From the NCBI GenBank assembly GCA_938074565.1, contig CALJEQ010000060.1, forward strand, positions 1-38,877: a stretch of 38,877 nucleotides of DNA. Reading direction: 5' to 3'. The position numbers were made by a program, and so were the translations under genes. Positions 25,001 through 32,223 of the stretch are shown here, in pieces (position 1 is the stretch's first letter; the number at the start of each line of letters is the position of its first letter). The notes beneath the pieces were generated by a model. It saw only the letters and a program-made list of their open reading frames with translations. It ran no database searches and had not been told where the DNA came from. Source of the DNA: an uncultured Alkaliphilus sp. (GTDB taxonomy: Bacteria; Bacillota; Clostridia; Peptostreptococcales; Natronincolaceae).

Positions 25001-25335
25001 TCCTCCCTCACAAATAGAGTCTCACATATCCCGTTTTTTTCTTGCTTCATCCCATTAGTCGTAGCAAACCAACCATAATATTTTTGTTCTTGAAATTCCA
25101 ATCCTTCAAACCATTCTTTATGAGCCTTCTCCTCCGAATGTGGTAGCATTACTTTAATTATCTCAAGAATCAACTCTTGATCTTTTAGTTCTTCCTTTTT
25201 ATAGCATTCTATAGCACCAGTTAAAAAGCTTTCTGTAATGGTGGTTTCATTTGTTTTTAGGTCAGAAGATACTATAACACCATCTTTAATATGACTTCTG
25301 CCGAATGAGTATATTTTGTACCCCTTTAGTTTCAT
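22066..25335 (-). CDS. single-chain two-barrel RNA polymerase (YonO / eukaryotic RdRP-like)
   Basis: The 1089-aa protein starts at ATG 25335 (GGAGGGAG upstream). Its catalytic loop SSADADGDSC places D574, D576 and D578 in the DxDGD motif shared by the beta' subunit, QDE-1-type RdRPs and phage YonO. About 45 residues before it lies ARNPLCAYSEIHNV (526-539), corresponding to the RxPxxHPGDI block of RdRPs. Residues 217-260 (DGGGIGTP, then RGYGIAIKGMITKFD) match the DGxG...R.GG.KG block of the first double-psi barrel, with K253. This order is the RdRP/YonO plan in one chain. It would make RNA, either from DNA (as shown for YonO) or from RNA. The C-terminal 400 residues include a coiled-coil. It is intact although its neighbours are decayed. 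Confidence 0.8.
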   Translation of the reverse strand: MKLKGYKIYSFGRSHIKDGVIVSSDLKTNETTITESFLTGAIECYKKEELKDQELILEIIKVMLPHSEEKAHKEWFEGLEFQEQKYYGWFATTNGMKQEKNGICETLFVREDFKPFIDEFENLISLGKFKEIEDKEEKICINKDILSRISLATSSSFMAGDMPNIIVLPQATYRIIKDYKTVEKFIEKVVDKDGNEKSIVDYSLVDYHHDKEIDIFDGGGIGTPQVFEQIRKSLKVNHPVEFAIIRGYGIAIKGMITKFDIIGYLRKVYTGKTDYCRIKDGQFQLLDRWNDWQPVTNKTILLNESMVKLAKYFTGMDEYKKGLVKVDEKYKCIVNKLYVTKINKPDDEISDYRRLNYQILTALALSYNDYIELIREDVKAYRKILKAYVKDENNQWKIDIDAIRLFFKNIIKVNNHEKDEENEEVQEENVMESSKNVATKVEELLNISEDFVKLKFVRNSLAKLIEKKCRELCCGKITAKANYQYIAIDPISYMNFAIHRDQGEEGLAEGEFYSADCQNGDIRTIARNPLCAYSEIHNVKFTRNEMLDKWLSPCRELIYFNQKSDILALMSSADADGDSCTVIDNEIIRKAVVTPRDAKYFINSDDGRKEMMLYNTENRFIATYRAAGNLIGKIALKSASINSNSQETLDYYDRVNKKFISYSMIEFETVYEKGSEEYKKAKKQYIKEKLESGGWINILDASEEHREHIKQRFYGNEKDVYIVLYNAMVAIDAPKTLYFPSPEDMQIINNKYPRKAAFLQYKENKEDVNGSQYSYTGGLLDKVAGNIKKYLLDEIEDVVKKLDNRVELIQQKLINGDFHKESYGECLEKVSQLYKSYTEEREKADQECQKKIRKANKYRDEMIEGQYWSQWEEDAHYNDIKKYKSEKYDQFKAIDGRYILEADKLFNEYDLATISNAIANLKPCTEDFIINLFFPVFQYMNDTLQNDRYGFIKDPQGDIHYLYENYKKVALQKVDNSNIVKMLHLEEKKRLKVIEILSDKFRCKPLNMAVIDLIKNSEVDIIFDITVNGNEIILVNEDIEYAKIFSEAKYIQYGENSLFNCRQLTVANVLKGKVSDKSIGLILKSISVG

Positions 25336-25390
25336 TGTTTTGAACTCCCTCCCACAATATGATTAATACATAATAAAATTAAAAAATATA

Positions 25391-25456
25391 TTGACACTTC
25401 ATAGGAATGTTTGATATTATAATAGAGTAGTTAAACTACATGGATACTCTATTATA
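25391..25456. promoter_or_regulatory. overlapping promoter palindrome upstream of the polymerase
   Basis: Rightward: TTGACA (25391-25396) and TATTAT (25415-25420), spacer 18. A perfect 12-bp inverted repeat follows: TATAATAGAGTA (25418-25429) with TACTCTATTATA (25445-25456). It places a second TATAAT on the minus strand at 25456-25451, pointing toward the polymerase gene; its -35 is weak. A smaller GTAGT/ACTAC stem lies at its centre. The two promoters would face each other, and one dimeric repressor could cover both. Confidence 0.6.
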
Positions 25457-25554
25457 GGGTATTAGAGACAACAAAAGAGACAGGTGTTGGTAGACACCCA
25501 TCGGACAAAAAAATACAATGCAAAGCAGAACTGCTGTTAGACAGTTCTTTTTTT
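25427..25554 (+). ncRNA. small-RNA candidate divergent from the polymerase
   Basis: The start is estimated as seven bases after the TATTAT -10. The transcript of about 128 nt contains GTAGT/ACTAC and GGTGT/ACACC (25483-25498) stems and ends in a strong terminator, AGAACTG-8 nt-CAGTTCT followed by seven T (25527-25554). No start codon with a ribosome site and usable frame was found. It could regulate the divergent polymerase or a distant target; the family was not recognised. Confidence 0.6.
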
Positions 25555-25675
25555 ATGCAGTTTTTTGACTTTATTTTAAGGATACCATATATGGCTGTAG
25601 AGGGGAATAGGATGTGTATGGAAATTTTTAATTGATGGAAATTCCAGTAACAAAAATGGATAATGGATTATGGGC

Positions 25676-25732
25676 ATAAAAAACCTCCAAGGTAGGTTTG
25701 TAATTTGATTACGGTGGCTATATTTTGGAGGT
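25676..25732 (-). terminator. terminator of the defence operon (long-loop hairpin)
   Basis: On the minus strand ACCTCCAA pairs with TTGGAGGT across 34 nt that contain a second GTAAT/ATTAC stem. TTTTTT follows directly. Confidence 0.6.
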
Positions 25733-25735
25733 ATT

Positions 25736-25888
25736 ATGTTAGATGTGGGTATGTTTATAAAAGATGGGAATCCAGTCTGCCCTAGTCATCAGCTACCTCT
25801 TTATTTGTCAAACAGATCACTCCTCAGAAGTTTTATTATCTGTATTTTAGCAAAAACTCCTAACGGAGGCTCGGCAGAGATTCTTTGA
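25736..25888 (+). CDS. weak small ORF, 50 aa
   Basis: ATG 25736 has a good GGAGGT five bases upstream and the frame begins MLDVGMFIKDGNPVCP, ending at TGA 25888. The same GGAGGT is half of the terminator stem on the other strand, so the ribosome site may be coincidental. No promoter is obvious and no family was recognised. Confidence 0.2.
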   Translation: MLDVGMFIKDGNPVCPSHQLPLYLSNRSLLRSFIICILAKTPNGGSAEIL

Positions 25889-25985
25889 CGCTTACGGTAA
25901 ACCTAACTTCTACTGGATTTATTGTATCAATATTGCGTTTCTTTCTATATGTCAATTCTTTGACAAATATACTACAATTTCATAA

Positions 25986-26072
25986 CTATACATCTATCCC
26001 TGTAAGTCTAGCTATTTGTCTTATGGATAGCCCTCTGTTTTTTAGTTCTATTAAATGCCTTCTAGTTGCCAA
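25986..26072 (-). pseudogene. C-terminal remnant of a Y1/REP-associated-type transposase
   Basis: The minus-strand frame reads RRHLIELKNRGLSIRQIARLTGI before a stop. This GLSIRQIARLTGI helix-turn-helix is typical of the C terminus of IS200/Y1-related, REP-associated transposases (a resolvase HTH is the alternative). The catalytic part is missing and stops interrupt the sequence beyond. It overlaps the last codons of the SMC-like gene in another frame, so an old insertion may have set that gene's present 3' end. Confidence 0.5.
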
Positions 26073-27783
26073 ATAGATTTTCCGTTTCTAATATTATATC
26101 CTTGAATGCAACAATATCTTCACTTAAAAAAGCTCTTTTATTTTCAGAATTACCTATATCAATAACATTTGCTTTCCCCATAAAATAGTTTGAATTAATA
26201 GCAGCGATATCTCTATTACCACCTTTAATATCTGCAATGGAAATGAACATTTGTGTATCTGATGGCTTATTAGAATTAAGAAACTTTAGAATCATTTCCT
26301 CAGAATTTTGGTCTAAATCTTCATTAAATATTGAATCAATCATAAATGGGAATCTATGAATTCTAGGACTACTTTTTATGATTTTATTAAAAGCAAAATT
26401 ATGTGCTAAAACAGACAAATGAAGTTCTGTCCCTTGATAACTAAATGATGTTATTTGGTAGATTCCATGCCCATCATTTAACATGTTTATATTTAGTTTG
26501 AAGTCTTCTAAATACTTTCTGAAATAAGACATAAACTGTTTGCTTTTGTATGTCCTATCTTTTTGAAGTTGCTCTTCAGATTTTAATCCTTTAAGTTTTT
26601 CCATCAAACTGATTTTCTTACTAACCAAAATAGAAATTCTATCACTTATTTTTCTTTCAAGCTTTATATCAGATTTAACATCAATTAATGTTTCAAATGT
26701 TAAATCCATATCGTGTAGTTTATCTAAAATTTCGTTCTTTTTTCTTAATTCATCTTTTAGGTTATTAAGTTTCTTAGTAAGCCCATTAATTTCAGAACTG
26801 TGTTTTTTAAGCTCCTTTGAACAGATTTTTTTTTCACTCTCTAAATCGTTTTTTTGCTGATAATGAACATATGTACTTTCTAAAGAATTAATTTTTGCAC
26901 TTCCACAAACGGTGCAAATAGTATGATTCTCTTTATTATATTTGTCAAAATTAGATATTGATTTGTTTAATACATTTTTTCTATTATTCATCAGAAATAA
27001 ATAATTTGATTTATCAACCAATTCTTTTTCATGTTTTGATATTTGTTCATCAAGCTCTCTTAGTTCTTTCAATGGTTCATCTGACTTTATTTTCAGCCTG
27101 TCCTCTACTTCTTTTGCTATTTTCATCTCATGACTATTCTTTTGCTTATCTAAGAAAGCTATTTCATTTTTTATGTAAGATATTTCATCTTTTATTTTAT
27201 AGAATTCTTCCTTATCGATCTCATTTGTTATACCTAAGTAGTAATCAAGATAACTTTCTTTAAACTCCTTATAAAATTCAAGATTGCTAAATGATTTTCT
27301 TAAATATACCCATCCTGTAGATTGAGAAATATAATATGGTAAAAACATAACTTCAATTGGTGATGATACCAGCTTTGTATTAGACATTAGTTTTAAATTA
27401 TAATTAAATAATTCCGCATAAAATTCTTTAAGTTTTATGTGATCAGCTGTGTTATCAGAACCAACAGCATATAAATTAATTAGCCTATAACCATCTTCAT
27501 AAACTGTTATTATTTCATCATCTCTTACAATAACTAAATTTCTTTCATGATTATCATTTTTTATAGAAATATCCAATCTACTTATTACCTCTTCATCTAA
27601 AATCTCTTTTAAGTTTTTATTGCAATCATTTATTCCAAATGTATATAATATCATTTGAAAAAAAGTACTCTTACCAGAAGTATTCCTACCATGAATTATT
27701 GTTAGTCCATCTTTAATTTCTCTATAAAAGCACTTACTTGTATTAGTCGAATAGACAAATAATTTATTAATTCTTAAAATCAT
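26062..27783 (-). CDS. SMC/Rad50-like ATPase with zinc hook (Lamassu LmuB-like)
   Basis: The 573-aa protein has Walker A GRNTSGKST at residues 32-40. Two coiled-coil arms flank a zinc-hook CTVC at 290-293. The C-terminal head carries an ABC-signature-like GTELHLSVLAHNF (451-463) and a degenerate Walker B RFPFMIDSIFNED (477-489). This is the plan of SMC-like sensors in Lamassu (DdmABC-related) and ABC-3C defence systems, which recognise DNA ends or replication intermediates and release a nuclease. It starts one base after the nuclease stop, with GGAGGAGG upstream. The arms are shorter than in most Rad50 proteins. Its 3' end overlaps a transposase remnant, so slight truncation cannot be excluded. 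Confidence 0.7.
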   Translation of the reverse strand: MILRINKLFVYSTNTSKCFYREIKDGLTIIHGRNTSGKSTFFQMILYTFGINDCNKNLKEILDEEVISRLDISIKNDNHERNLVIVRDDEIITVYEDGYRLINLYAVGSDNTADHIKLKEFYAELFNYNLKLMSNTKLVSSPIEVMFLPYYISQSTGWVYLRKSFSNLEFYKEFKESYLDYYLGITNEIDKEEFYKIKDEISYIKNEIAFLDKQKNSHEMKIAKEVEDRLKIKSDEPLKELRELDEQISKHEKELVDKSNYLFLMNNRKNVLNKSISNFDKYNKENHTICTVCGSAKINSLESTYVHYQQKNDLESEKKICSKELKKHSSEINGLTKKLNNLKDELRKKNEILDKLHDMDLTFETLIDVKSDIKLERKISDRISILVSKKISLMEKLKGLKSEEQLQKDRTYKSKQFMSYFRKYLEDFKLNINMLNDGHGIYQITSFSYQGTELHLSVLAHNFAFNKIIKSSPRIHRFPFMIDSIFNEDLDQNSEEMILKFLNSNKPSDTQMFISIADIKGGNRDIAAINSNYFMGKANVIDIGNSENKRAFLSEDIVAFKDIILETENLFGN

Positions 27784-28881
27784 CTATTCCTCCTCCTTTA
27801 TAACAAAGTACGCAGCTGTTAAAATAGCCTTAAGTTGCAAATTCTCAATCCTCGAATTATGCTTCTTTTCATACAATCTTAGCAATTGTTCAATACATTC
27901 TATATCTTTGCTCTTTGTATAAACAGCATCACTATTCTCTTTTACAAAGCAATAAACATTGTTTACCATTGACTGAGTTGGATCCTTTAATCTATCAATA
28001 GTATTATTGAACTCAATTATAAACTTTTTCTGTTCTCTTACATTAATATCTAGTACTTCCGATATAGCATCACCCTTATTTCTAATCCATTCGTATGCAA
28101 TAGATTTTGTTGTTATCAAATTTATAGCATTCTCAATACTTACAGAATCAACGATTTTGCTATTATCATAAAAGTCAATTATCCCACCTTGATTAAATGT
28201 AAGCTCTGAATCTCTAAATAGTCTCATTAAAGTATCGAATGCTGCACTTGAGTCTTTAATTTCATCACCAAATAATTCAGTAATAATACCGATTAAGGTT
28301 GCTCTTTGTAACTTTGCAGTTTTATTCAGGTCAATATATTTAAAAAATATGTTATCTCTCTGGTTGCAATAAGCAAAATTTTCCTTACAATCACTTAATT
28401 TGTGTTTAATAATATCTTTTTCAATACGATTTTTTATACTTTCTTGTAACCCAGCATACCCAATGTAATTATTGCTACTTTTTATAGTTAATTTTTCTTT
28501 TTTTTTGGAATTCCCGTTATAAAATTCTATTTTATCATTTGTTAAAAATGTGGAGTACGACTCCACGCTTTCCCTACTAGTACTATCTACTTTATTGATA
28601 TTATCCCTGACTGATTTAAACATCTTAATTAGCATCACAATAAATTCATCCGACATAGTCCAAGCTACTTCGGATTTTTTTGCTTGAAAATTTCTTATTT
28701 TCACAATTTTGTTTTCCTTCATTTCGCACAGAACAAAATCATCTGAATGTTCAAAACAAAAATAGTAATTTTTCTCCTTCAATTCATTGTACTCTTCAAA
28801 AAGTAGATATAAAGCACAATGCTTTTGAAATTCAAATCCCATAGCAGCATGTACACCAGCATCATAATTATTCTCAGTCAT
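27784..28881 (-). CDS. Cap4-type nuclease, Lamassu LmuA-like effector
   Basis: Start ATG 28881 (365 aa; GAGG eight bases upstream) is preferred to the ATG at 28887. The N-terminal region has the DUF4297/Cap4 dsDNA endonuclease layout: GFEFQ near residues 15-19, an E-x-x-DD element (FEHSDDF, about 43-49) and RNFQAKK (about 63-69), fitting PD-(D/E)xK with Q-x-K. The C-terminal 250 residues are helical and unassigned, as expected for a region binding the SMC partner. It is translated just before the SMC-like gene. The effector would cut DNA when the SMC partner senses phage or plasmid DNA. No separate LmuC gene lies between or beside them. Confidence 0.65.
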   Translation of the reverse strand: MTENNYDAGVHAAMGFEFQKHCALYLLFEEYNELKEKNYYFCFEHSDDFVLCEMKENKIVKIRNFQAKKSEVAWTMSDEFIVMLIKMFKSVRDNINKVDSTSRESVESYSTFLTNDKIEFYNGNSKKKEKLTIKSSNNYIGYAGLQESIKNRIEKDIIKHKLSDCKENFAYCNQRDNIFFKYIDLNKTAKLQRATLIGIITELFGDEIKDSSAAFDTLMRLFRDSELTFNQGGIIDFYDNSKIVDSVSIENAINLITTKSIAYEWIRNKGDAISEVLDINVREQKKFIIEFNNTIDRLKDPTQSMVNNVYCFVKENSDAVYTKSKDIECIEQLLRLYEKKHNSRIENLQLKAILTAAYFVIKEEE

Positions 28882-28921
28882 AATCATAACCTCATTTTTA
28901 TTTAATTAGTTTAATATACAT

Positions 28922-28951
28922 ATTATAACACTTAAATATCCATTTTCTAAA
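28922..28951 (-). promoter_or_regulatory. candidate promoter of the Lamassu-like operon
   Basis: On the minus strand TTTAGA, an 18-bp spacer and TATAAT (28927-28922) lie about 40 bases before the nuclease start. The -10 is perfect and the -35 matches 4 of 6. Confidence 0.5.
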
Positions 28952-29323
28952 TATAGAAATTGAAACTATTGAGCGTATTTACTGGTACTATTTTCAATGA
29001 ATATCTAAATTTGACTTTTGATAAGTATTTCACCTTTACTATACCTTACACTAAAACTTATAGGAGAAGCCCTACCCCTTGGAATAAGAAAAGATAGATT
29101 AGCGAACCTTTTTTCATAATTCATTCCAATCTTTTATATTCTTCAACACCAACCCACCATTTTCCTCTATATTCCAACAAAATATTCAAATATTTTTATA
29201 TCTCCAAGTTAACATTTCCAACCATCCACCCTACCAGTTACCCCTATTTTTTGAACTTCAGTAATTATAGGCAAAATGAAAGGATCAATCCCTGCAATAC
29301 AGAAGTTAACCCTTACCAAAATC

Positions 29324-29374
29324 AAAAAAAACTAAACGACCAGAGCCCAATTGAATATAGGGTCTAGTCGCTTT
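29324..29374 (-). terminator. terminator downstream of the 395-aa gene
   Basis: A long imperfect stem, centred on GCGACTAGACCC and GGGCTCTGGTCG, is followed by TTTTTTTT on the minus strand. It ends the leftward transcript from the secreted-protein locus. Confidence 0.7.
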
Positions 29375-29517
29375 ATTGAGATTTTACTAATTCTACTTTC
29401 TACTTGATAGGGAGCAGTTCAATTCAGGGTTTGATCTCTTGGTTGTAATTTCCATAAATTATAAAATTGTTTAAAATCTCAAGAACTATAAATAATTAAT
29501 TATTATTTTATGTAAAT

Positions 29518-30705
29518 TTATAATACATTTATAAACTGGTTATCTGTTTTTGAGTAATATAAAAACCCCTTAATTTCTATATAATTTTCTGTTGTAAGAT
29601 TGTAGATATAACTAGTTAAATTTCCCAGATTAAATGTAATAATGTATTCCTTATTAATGAACATTTGAAAATTTCCTAACTCTAATGGAAATTTTAAGTC
29701 CTTCATATGGTTTGTAATATTTCTTAAGTAAGTATAGTGTTTATCACCATCAAAGAAATAAAAATCTTCATTAGCTTTTATTATGATTGAATTATATTTT
29801 CTTGAAATTTTAACTGTTTTTTTTTCTTCAGTTAAAATATTATAGTATACTAAGTAATTATCATCTTTTGAAAAGTCTACTAATTCATAGATAATTTCTT
29901 CACAAAATGTATTAATAATATTAATCATTTGATTTTCATTACAATTTTCAATTATAAGTTTTTCTGCACTACTTAACCCCATTATTCCTATACTAGATTT
30001 TATAACTTGTAAATTATCAAACCTATTCAATTCATTGACCTTATTATCCTGATAATTTTTATTATACTCGACTATTTGTCTTTTTTCCCATCTACTAAAG
30101 TTATTTCCCTCAAATACTAAAAATGTATATATTTTATGCTCTATTAATGCAATATTACCTACTTTGAAATTAATTTGGGGTAAATTAACTAACTGCCTTG
30201 TATCCAACTTTAATATGTGATTATAATATAAGGTATCGAGGTTATTAGGCAAGTTATACTGCTTAGAGTATATCTCAACTCCACTTAAGAAGTCAGGTTT
30301 TCTATGACCATAAAATATGTTACTTTTATTTAAATATCGAAAATAAATGTCTCCACACAAATAGCATCTATAAGCATCTTCTTTTGTAGTATATATAGTT
30401 TTAATATCTATTAGCACATCATTAAAATTAGACTGATAATTATACTCATTTAAATGAATATGAAAGTGTTCGTTAATTTTTTTAAGGGAAACAAATAATA
30501 GTTTCTCGCTACACGCTTCAAAGGGTTTAGATAAAACACCAATTATATTATTTGAAAAAATCTTAATTAATCTATTATTAACATAAACAAAAATTCCTTT
30601 ATCCCCAACACAGAATATTTTATCATTATAAATTTTTATAGGCTTAATACCTTTTTCAGAGGACTTCAATTTTACAGTATGATCTTTTATTAGATTCAAA
30701 TCCAT
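29518..30705 (-). CDS. unrecognised 395-aa protein, repeat-like beta structure
   Basis: ATG 30705 has an AAGGAGGT site. There is no signal peptide or membrane helix, so the protein is probably cytoplasmic. The sequence alternates short strands and turns with many Tyr, Phe, Asn and Lys residues (for example IYNDKIFCVGDKGIFVYVNN, and similar segments about every 40-50 residues), which suggests a beta-propeller-like or repeat fold. No family was recognised. It lies 78 bp downstream of the secreted protein and shares its direction, with a hairpin terminator between. An immunity or processing partner for that protein is conceivable, but nothing in the sequence proves it. Confidence 0.5.
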   Translation of the reverse strand: MDLNLIKDHTVKLKSSEKGIKPIKIYNDKIFCVGDKGIFVYVNNRLIKIFSNNIIGVLSKPFEACSEKLLFVSLKKINEHFHIHLNEYNYQSNFNDVLIDIKTIYTTKEDAYRCYLCGDIYFRYLNKSNIFYGHRKPDFLSGVEIYSKQYNLPNNLDTLYYNHILKLDTRQLVNLPQINFKVGNIALIEHKIYTFLVFEGNNFSRWEKRQIVEYNKNYQDNKVNELNRFDNLQVIKSSIGIMGLSSAEKLIIENCNENQMINIINTFCEEIIYELVDFSKDDNYLVYYNILTEEKKTVKISRKYNSIIIKANEDFYFFDGDKHYTYLRNITNHMKDLKFPLELGNFQMFINKEYIITFNLGNLTSYIYNLTTENYIEIKGFLYYSKTDNQFINVL

Positions 30706-30730
30706 GGATATACCTCCTTAAATATAAAAT

Positions 30731-30770
30731 AAAATGGAATAAACACATAATTGTATTTATTCCATTTTTA
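30731..30770. terminator. bidirectional hairpin between secreted protein and 395-aa gene
   Basis: A perfect 13-bp stem, AAAATGGAATAAA (30731-30743) with TTTATTCCATTTT (30756-30768), carries a T-run on the plus strand and an interrupted one on the minus strand. It could lower expression of the downstream gene relative to the secreted protein. Confidence 0.65.
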
Positions 30771-30783
30771 TTATATCATACCA

Positions 30784-31677
30784 TTAATATGGAAAGAATG
30801 AATGACCAGGTAATTTGTTAATAACATCAGATAAGTTAGTTACCACATGGAAATGAGGTAAGTTGTATACACCATAATTAGTATGTGCTTCGTCTTCACT
30901 AACAGTACCTCCCATAATAGCGCTAGTAGCCTTAGAAGATATTTTTGAAGCTGAAGATCTAGTTAAGGAAAATACATCAACATCTGATCCACCACTACTG
31001 TCAATACTATATAATTTACTTAATCTTGTAACTGCTACACTTTCTGTTATTGCAGCTAAGATGGCAATACCACCAAATCCGTTATTATTAATTCGTTTAG
31101 CTGAATAATGATTGTATCTATCTTTATTTTCCTTAATAATAGTATCATTAAGTACAGCAGCATTAGCAAAACTAGTAGCTAATGTTCCTCTATAAGCATA
31201 CCGATTCATAGTTGCTGCAATTTCGGCTCTATTGTTATATACTGCAACAGTAAAAACTCCACCTAAATAGACTCCTCCAAGTATCGCCAGTAAGGCTGCT
31301 AAAGGTAGTGCCCCAGTTGAACCAATTATAATTCCAATTTGTGCTAGTACTATTGTTAAATTTGATTCAGTTATATATATTCCATAATGAGTTAGTGCTG
31401 GAACTGCTTCACTAGATGCTATACTAAAGTCGAAATTGTTTAGTGCCATCTCATCGTTCATACTTGGGAATTTCCCATTTGTCCTATAGTAGTCAAATAA
31501 TTCATTTGCTCTCTTATCAACTCTATTAACTAATTCTTGTTGGTCTTCTGAAATTGTTACAAAGTCTTCTAATATTGAATAATCCGTTGTTCTATTAACA
31601 ATAGTAGTTGCAAATGATGATATTGTAAAACCAAATACCATACAAAGAATCAAAAGTATTGAAATTAATCTTTTCAT
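30784..31677 (-). CDS. secreted protein with glycine-rich hydrophobic helix, under a Spo0A-type promoter
   Basis: The 297-aa protein starts with a clear signal peptide, MKRLISILLILCMVFGFTIS, with likely cleavage after FAT near residue 25. Residues 110-145 form a long hydrophobic, Gly/Ala-rich helix pair (VLAQIGIIIGSTGALPLAA...GGVYLGGVFTVAV). The end contains NYGVYNLPHFHVVTNLSDV and a terminal GHSFFPY. No enzyme motif was seen. A signal peptide plus an internal membrane-active helix resembles precursors of secreted antimicrobial or cannibalism proteins such as SdpC, but no sequence match to that family is claimed. Spo0A-box matches and a TATAAT lie about 160-205 bases upstream. The long leader holds hairpins of unknown role. 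Confidence 0.5.
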   Translation of the reverse strand: MKRLISILLILCMVFGFTISSFATTIVNRTTDYSILEDFVTISEDQQELVNRVDKRANELFDYYRTNGKFPSMNDEMALNNFDFSIASSEAVPALTHYGIYITESNLTIVLAQIGIIIGSTGALPLAALLAILGGVYLGGVFTVAVYNNRAEIAATMNRYAYRGTLATSFANAAVLNDTIIKENKDRYNHYSAKRINNNGFGGIAILAAITESVAVTRLSKLYSIDSSGGSDVDVFSLTRSSASKISSKATSAIMGGTVSEDEAHTNYGVYNLPHFHVVTNLSDVINKLPGHSFFPY

Positions 31678-31835
31678 TTGTATCCCTCCATTATTATAAG
31701 TAATTTGCTTATATACAATAAGACTAATTGAACCATACCCTCTCCCCTACAAGAAGGTCTATCATCTATCTACTCTAGGGAAAGCAAAAGATGATATGAA
31801 CCCCTTTACATGTCTTTTAGGAGTTTACCAAAAAC

Positions 31836-31883
31836 ATTATAACATAGTAATTTAGATTTTTTTGTCGAAAATTATTTGTCGAA
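31836..31883 (-). promoter_or_regulatory. candidate Spo0A-regulated promoter of the secreted-protein gene
   Basis: TGTCGAA occurs at 31863-31869 and 31877-31883, 14 bp apart, both matching the Spo0A box consensus TGTCGAA with flanking T and A runs. On the minus strand a TATAAT (31841-31836) lies 21 bp from the first box, whose complement TCGACA sits where the -35 would be. Spo0A-activated sigma-A promoters such as spoIIG and spoIIE have 21-22-bp spacers with boxes at the -35, so the layout fits. Confidence 0.6.
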
Positions 31884-32223
31884 ATATAGTGGTTATTTGA
31901 TTGTTATGAATATATACGCAGACTAATCATTTATTATGCAAAATTGTTCAATTGAACACTTTAATTCTTTTTAAACAAAATTTTATATGCCTGTGGTTCA
32001 CTTTATATCATTTCATTGTATAACAATTATCAACTAACCTATTCATTTTGTGACTATCTTATCATTATACAAATGTTAAATATATGTAACATTTTGATAT
32101 ATTAAGTTAGATTAATAAAAAAACATCTATCTTTTACAGATATAGGCTATCAAACAAACATATAAAATATGCCTCATCTGATTTTCTAATATATTCAATT
32201 CTAACGTTCTCCTATTTTTGAAC

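Larger units (their letters stand above)
25555..26061. other. boundary region: terminator, weak ORF and transposase remnant
   Basis: This stretch, between the small RNA and the defence operon, probably contains the right edge of the prophage. It holds the terminator at 25676, a weak 50-codon frame at 25736 and a transposase tail at 25986. A duplicated attachment core could not be found by eye. Confidence 0.5.
28882..29517. other. intergenic region with defence promoter and a terminator
   Basis: It holds the candidate promoter of the defence operon near 28922 and the terminator at 29324 serving the 395-aa gene. The remaining sequence, about 29000-29300, shows no supported frame or structure. 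Confidence 0.6.

Noticed and set aside
25555..26061. An attR/attL pair for the serine recombinase between here and 5465-5585
   Set aside because: No shared core could be found by eye, so attachment sites are not claimed.
25883..26076. A 63-codon plus-strand frame overlapping the transposase remnant
   Set aside because: It is antisense to the remnant with the recognisable GLSIRQIARLTGI motif and to the SMC-like gene, and has no ribosome site.
31690..31830. A cyclic-di-GMP or other riboswitch in the long leader of the secreted-protein gene
   Set aside because: Hairpins can be drawn, but the conserved cores of the common aptamers were not found.
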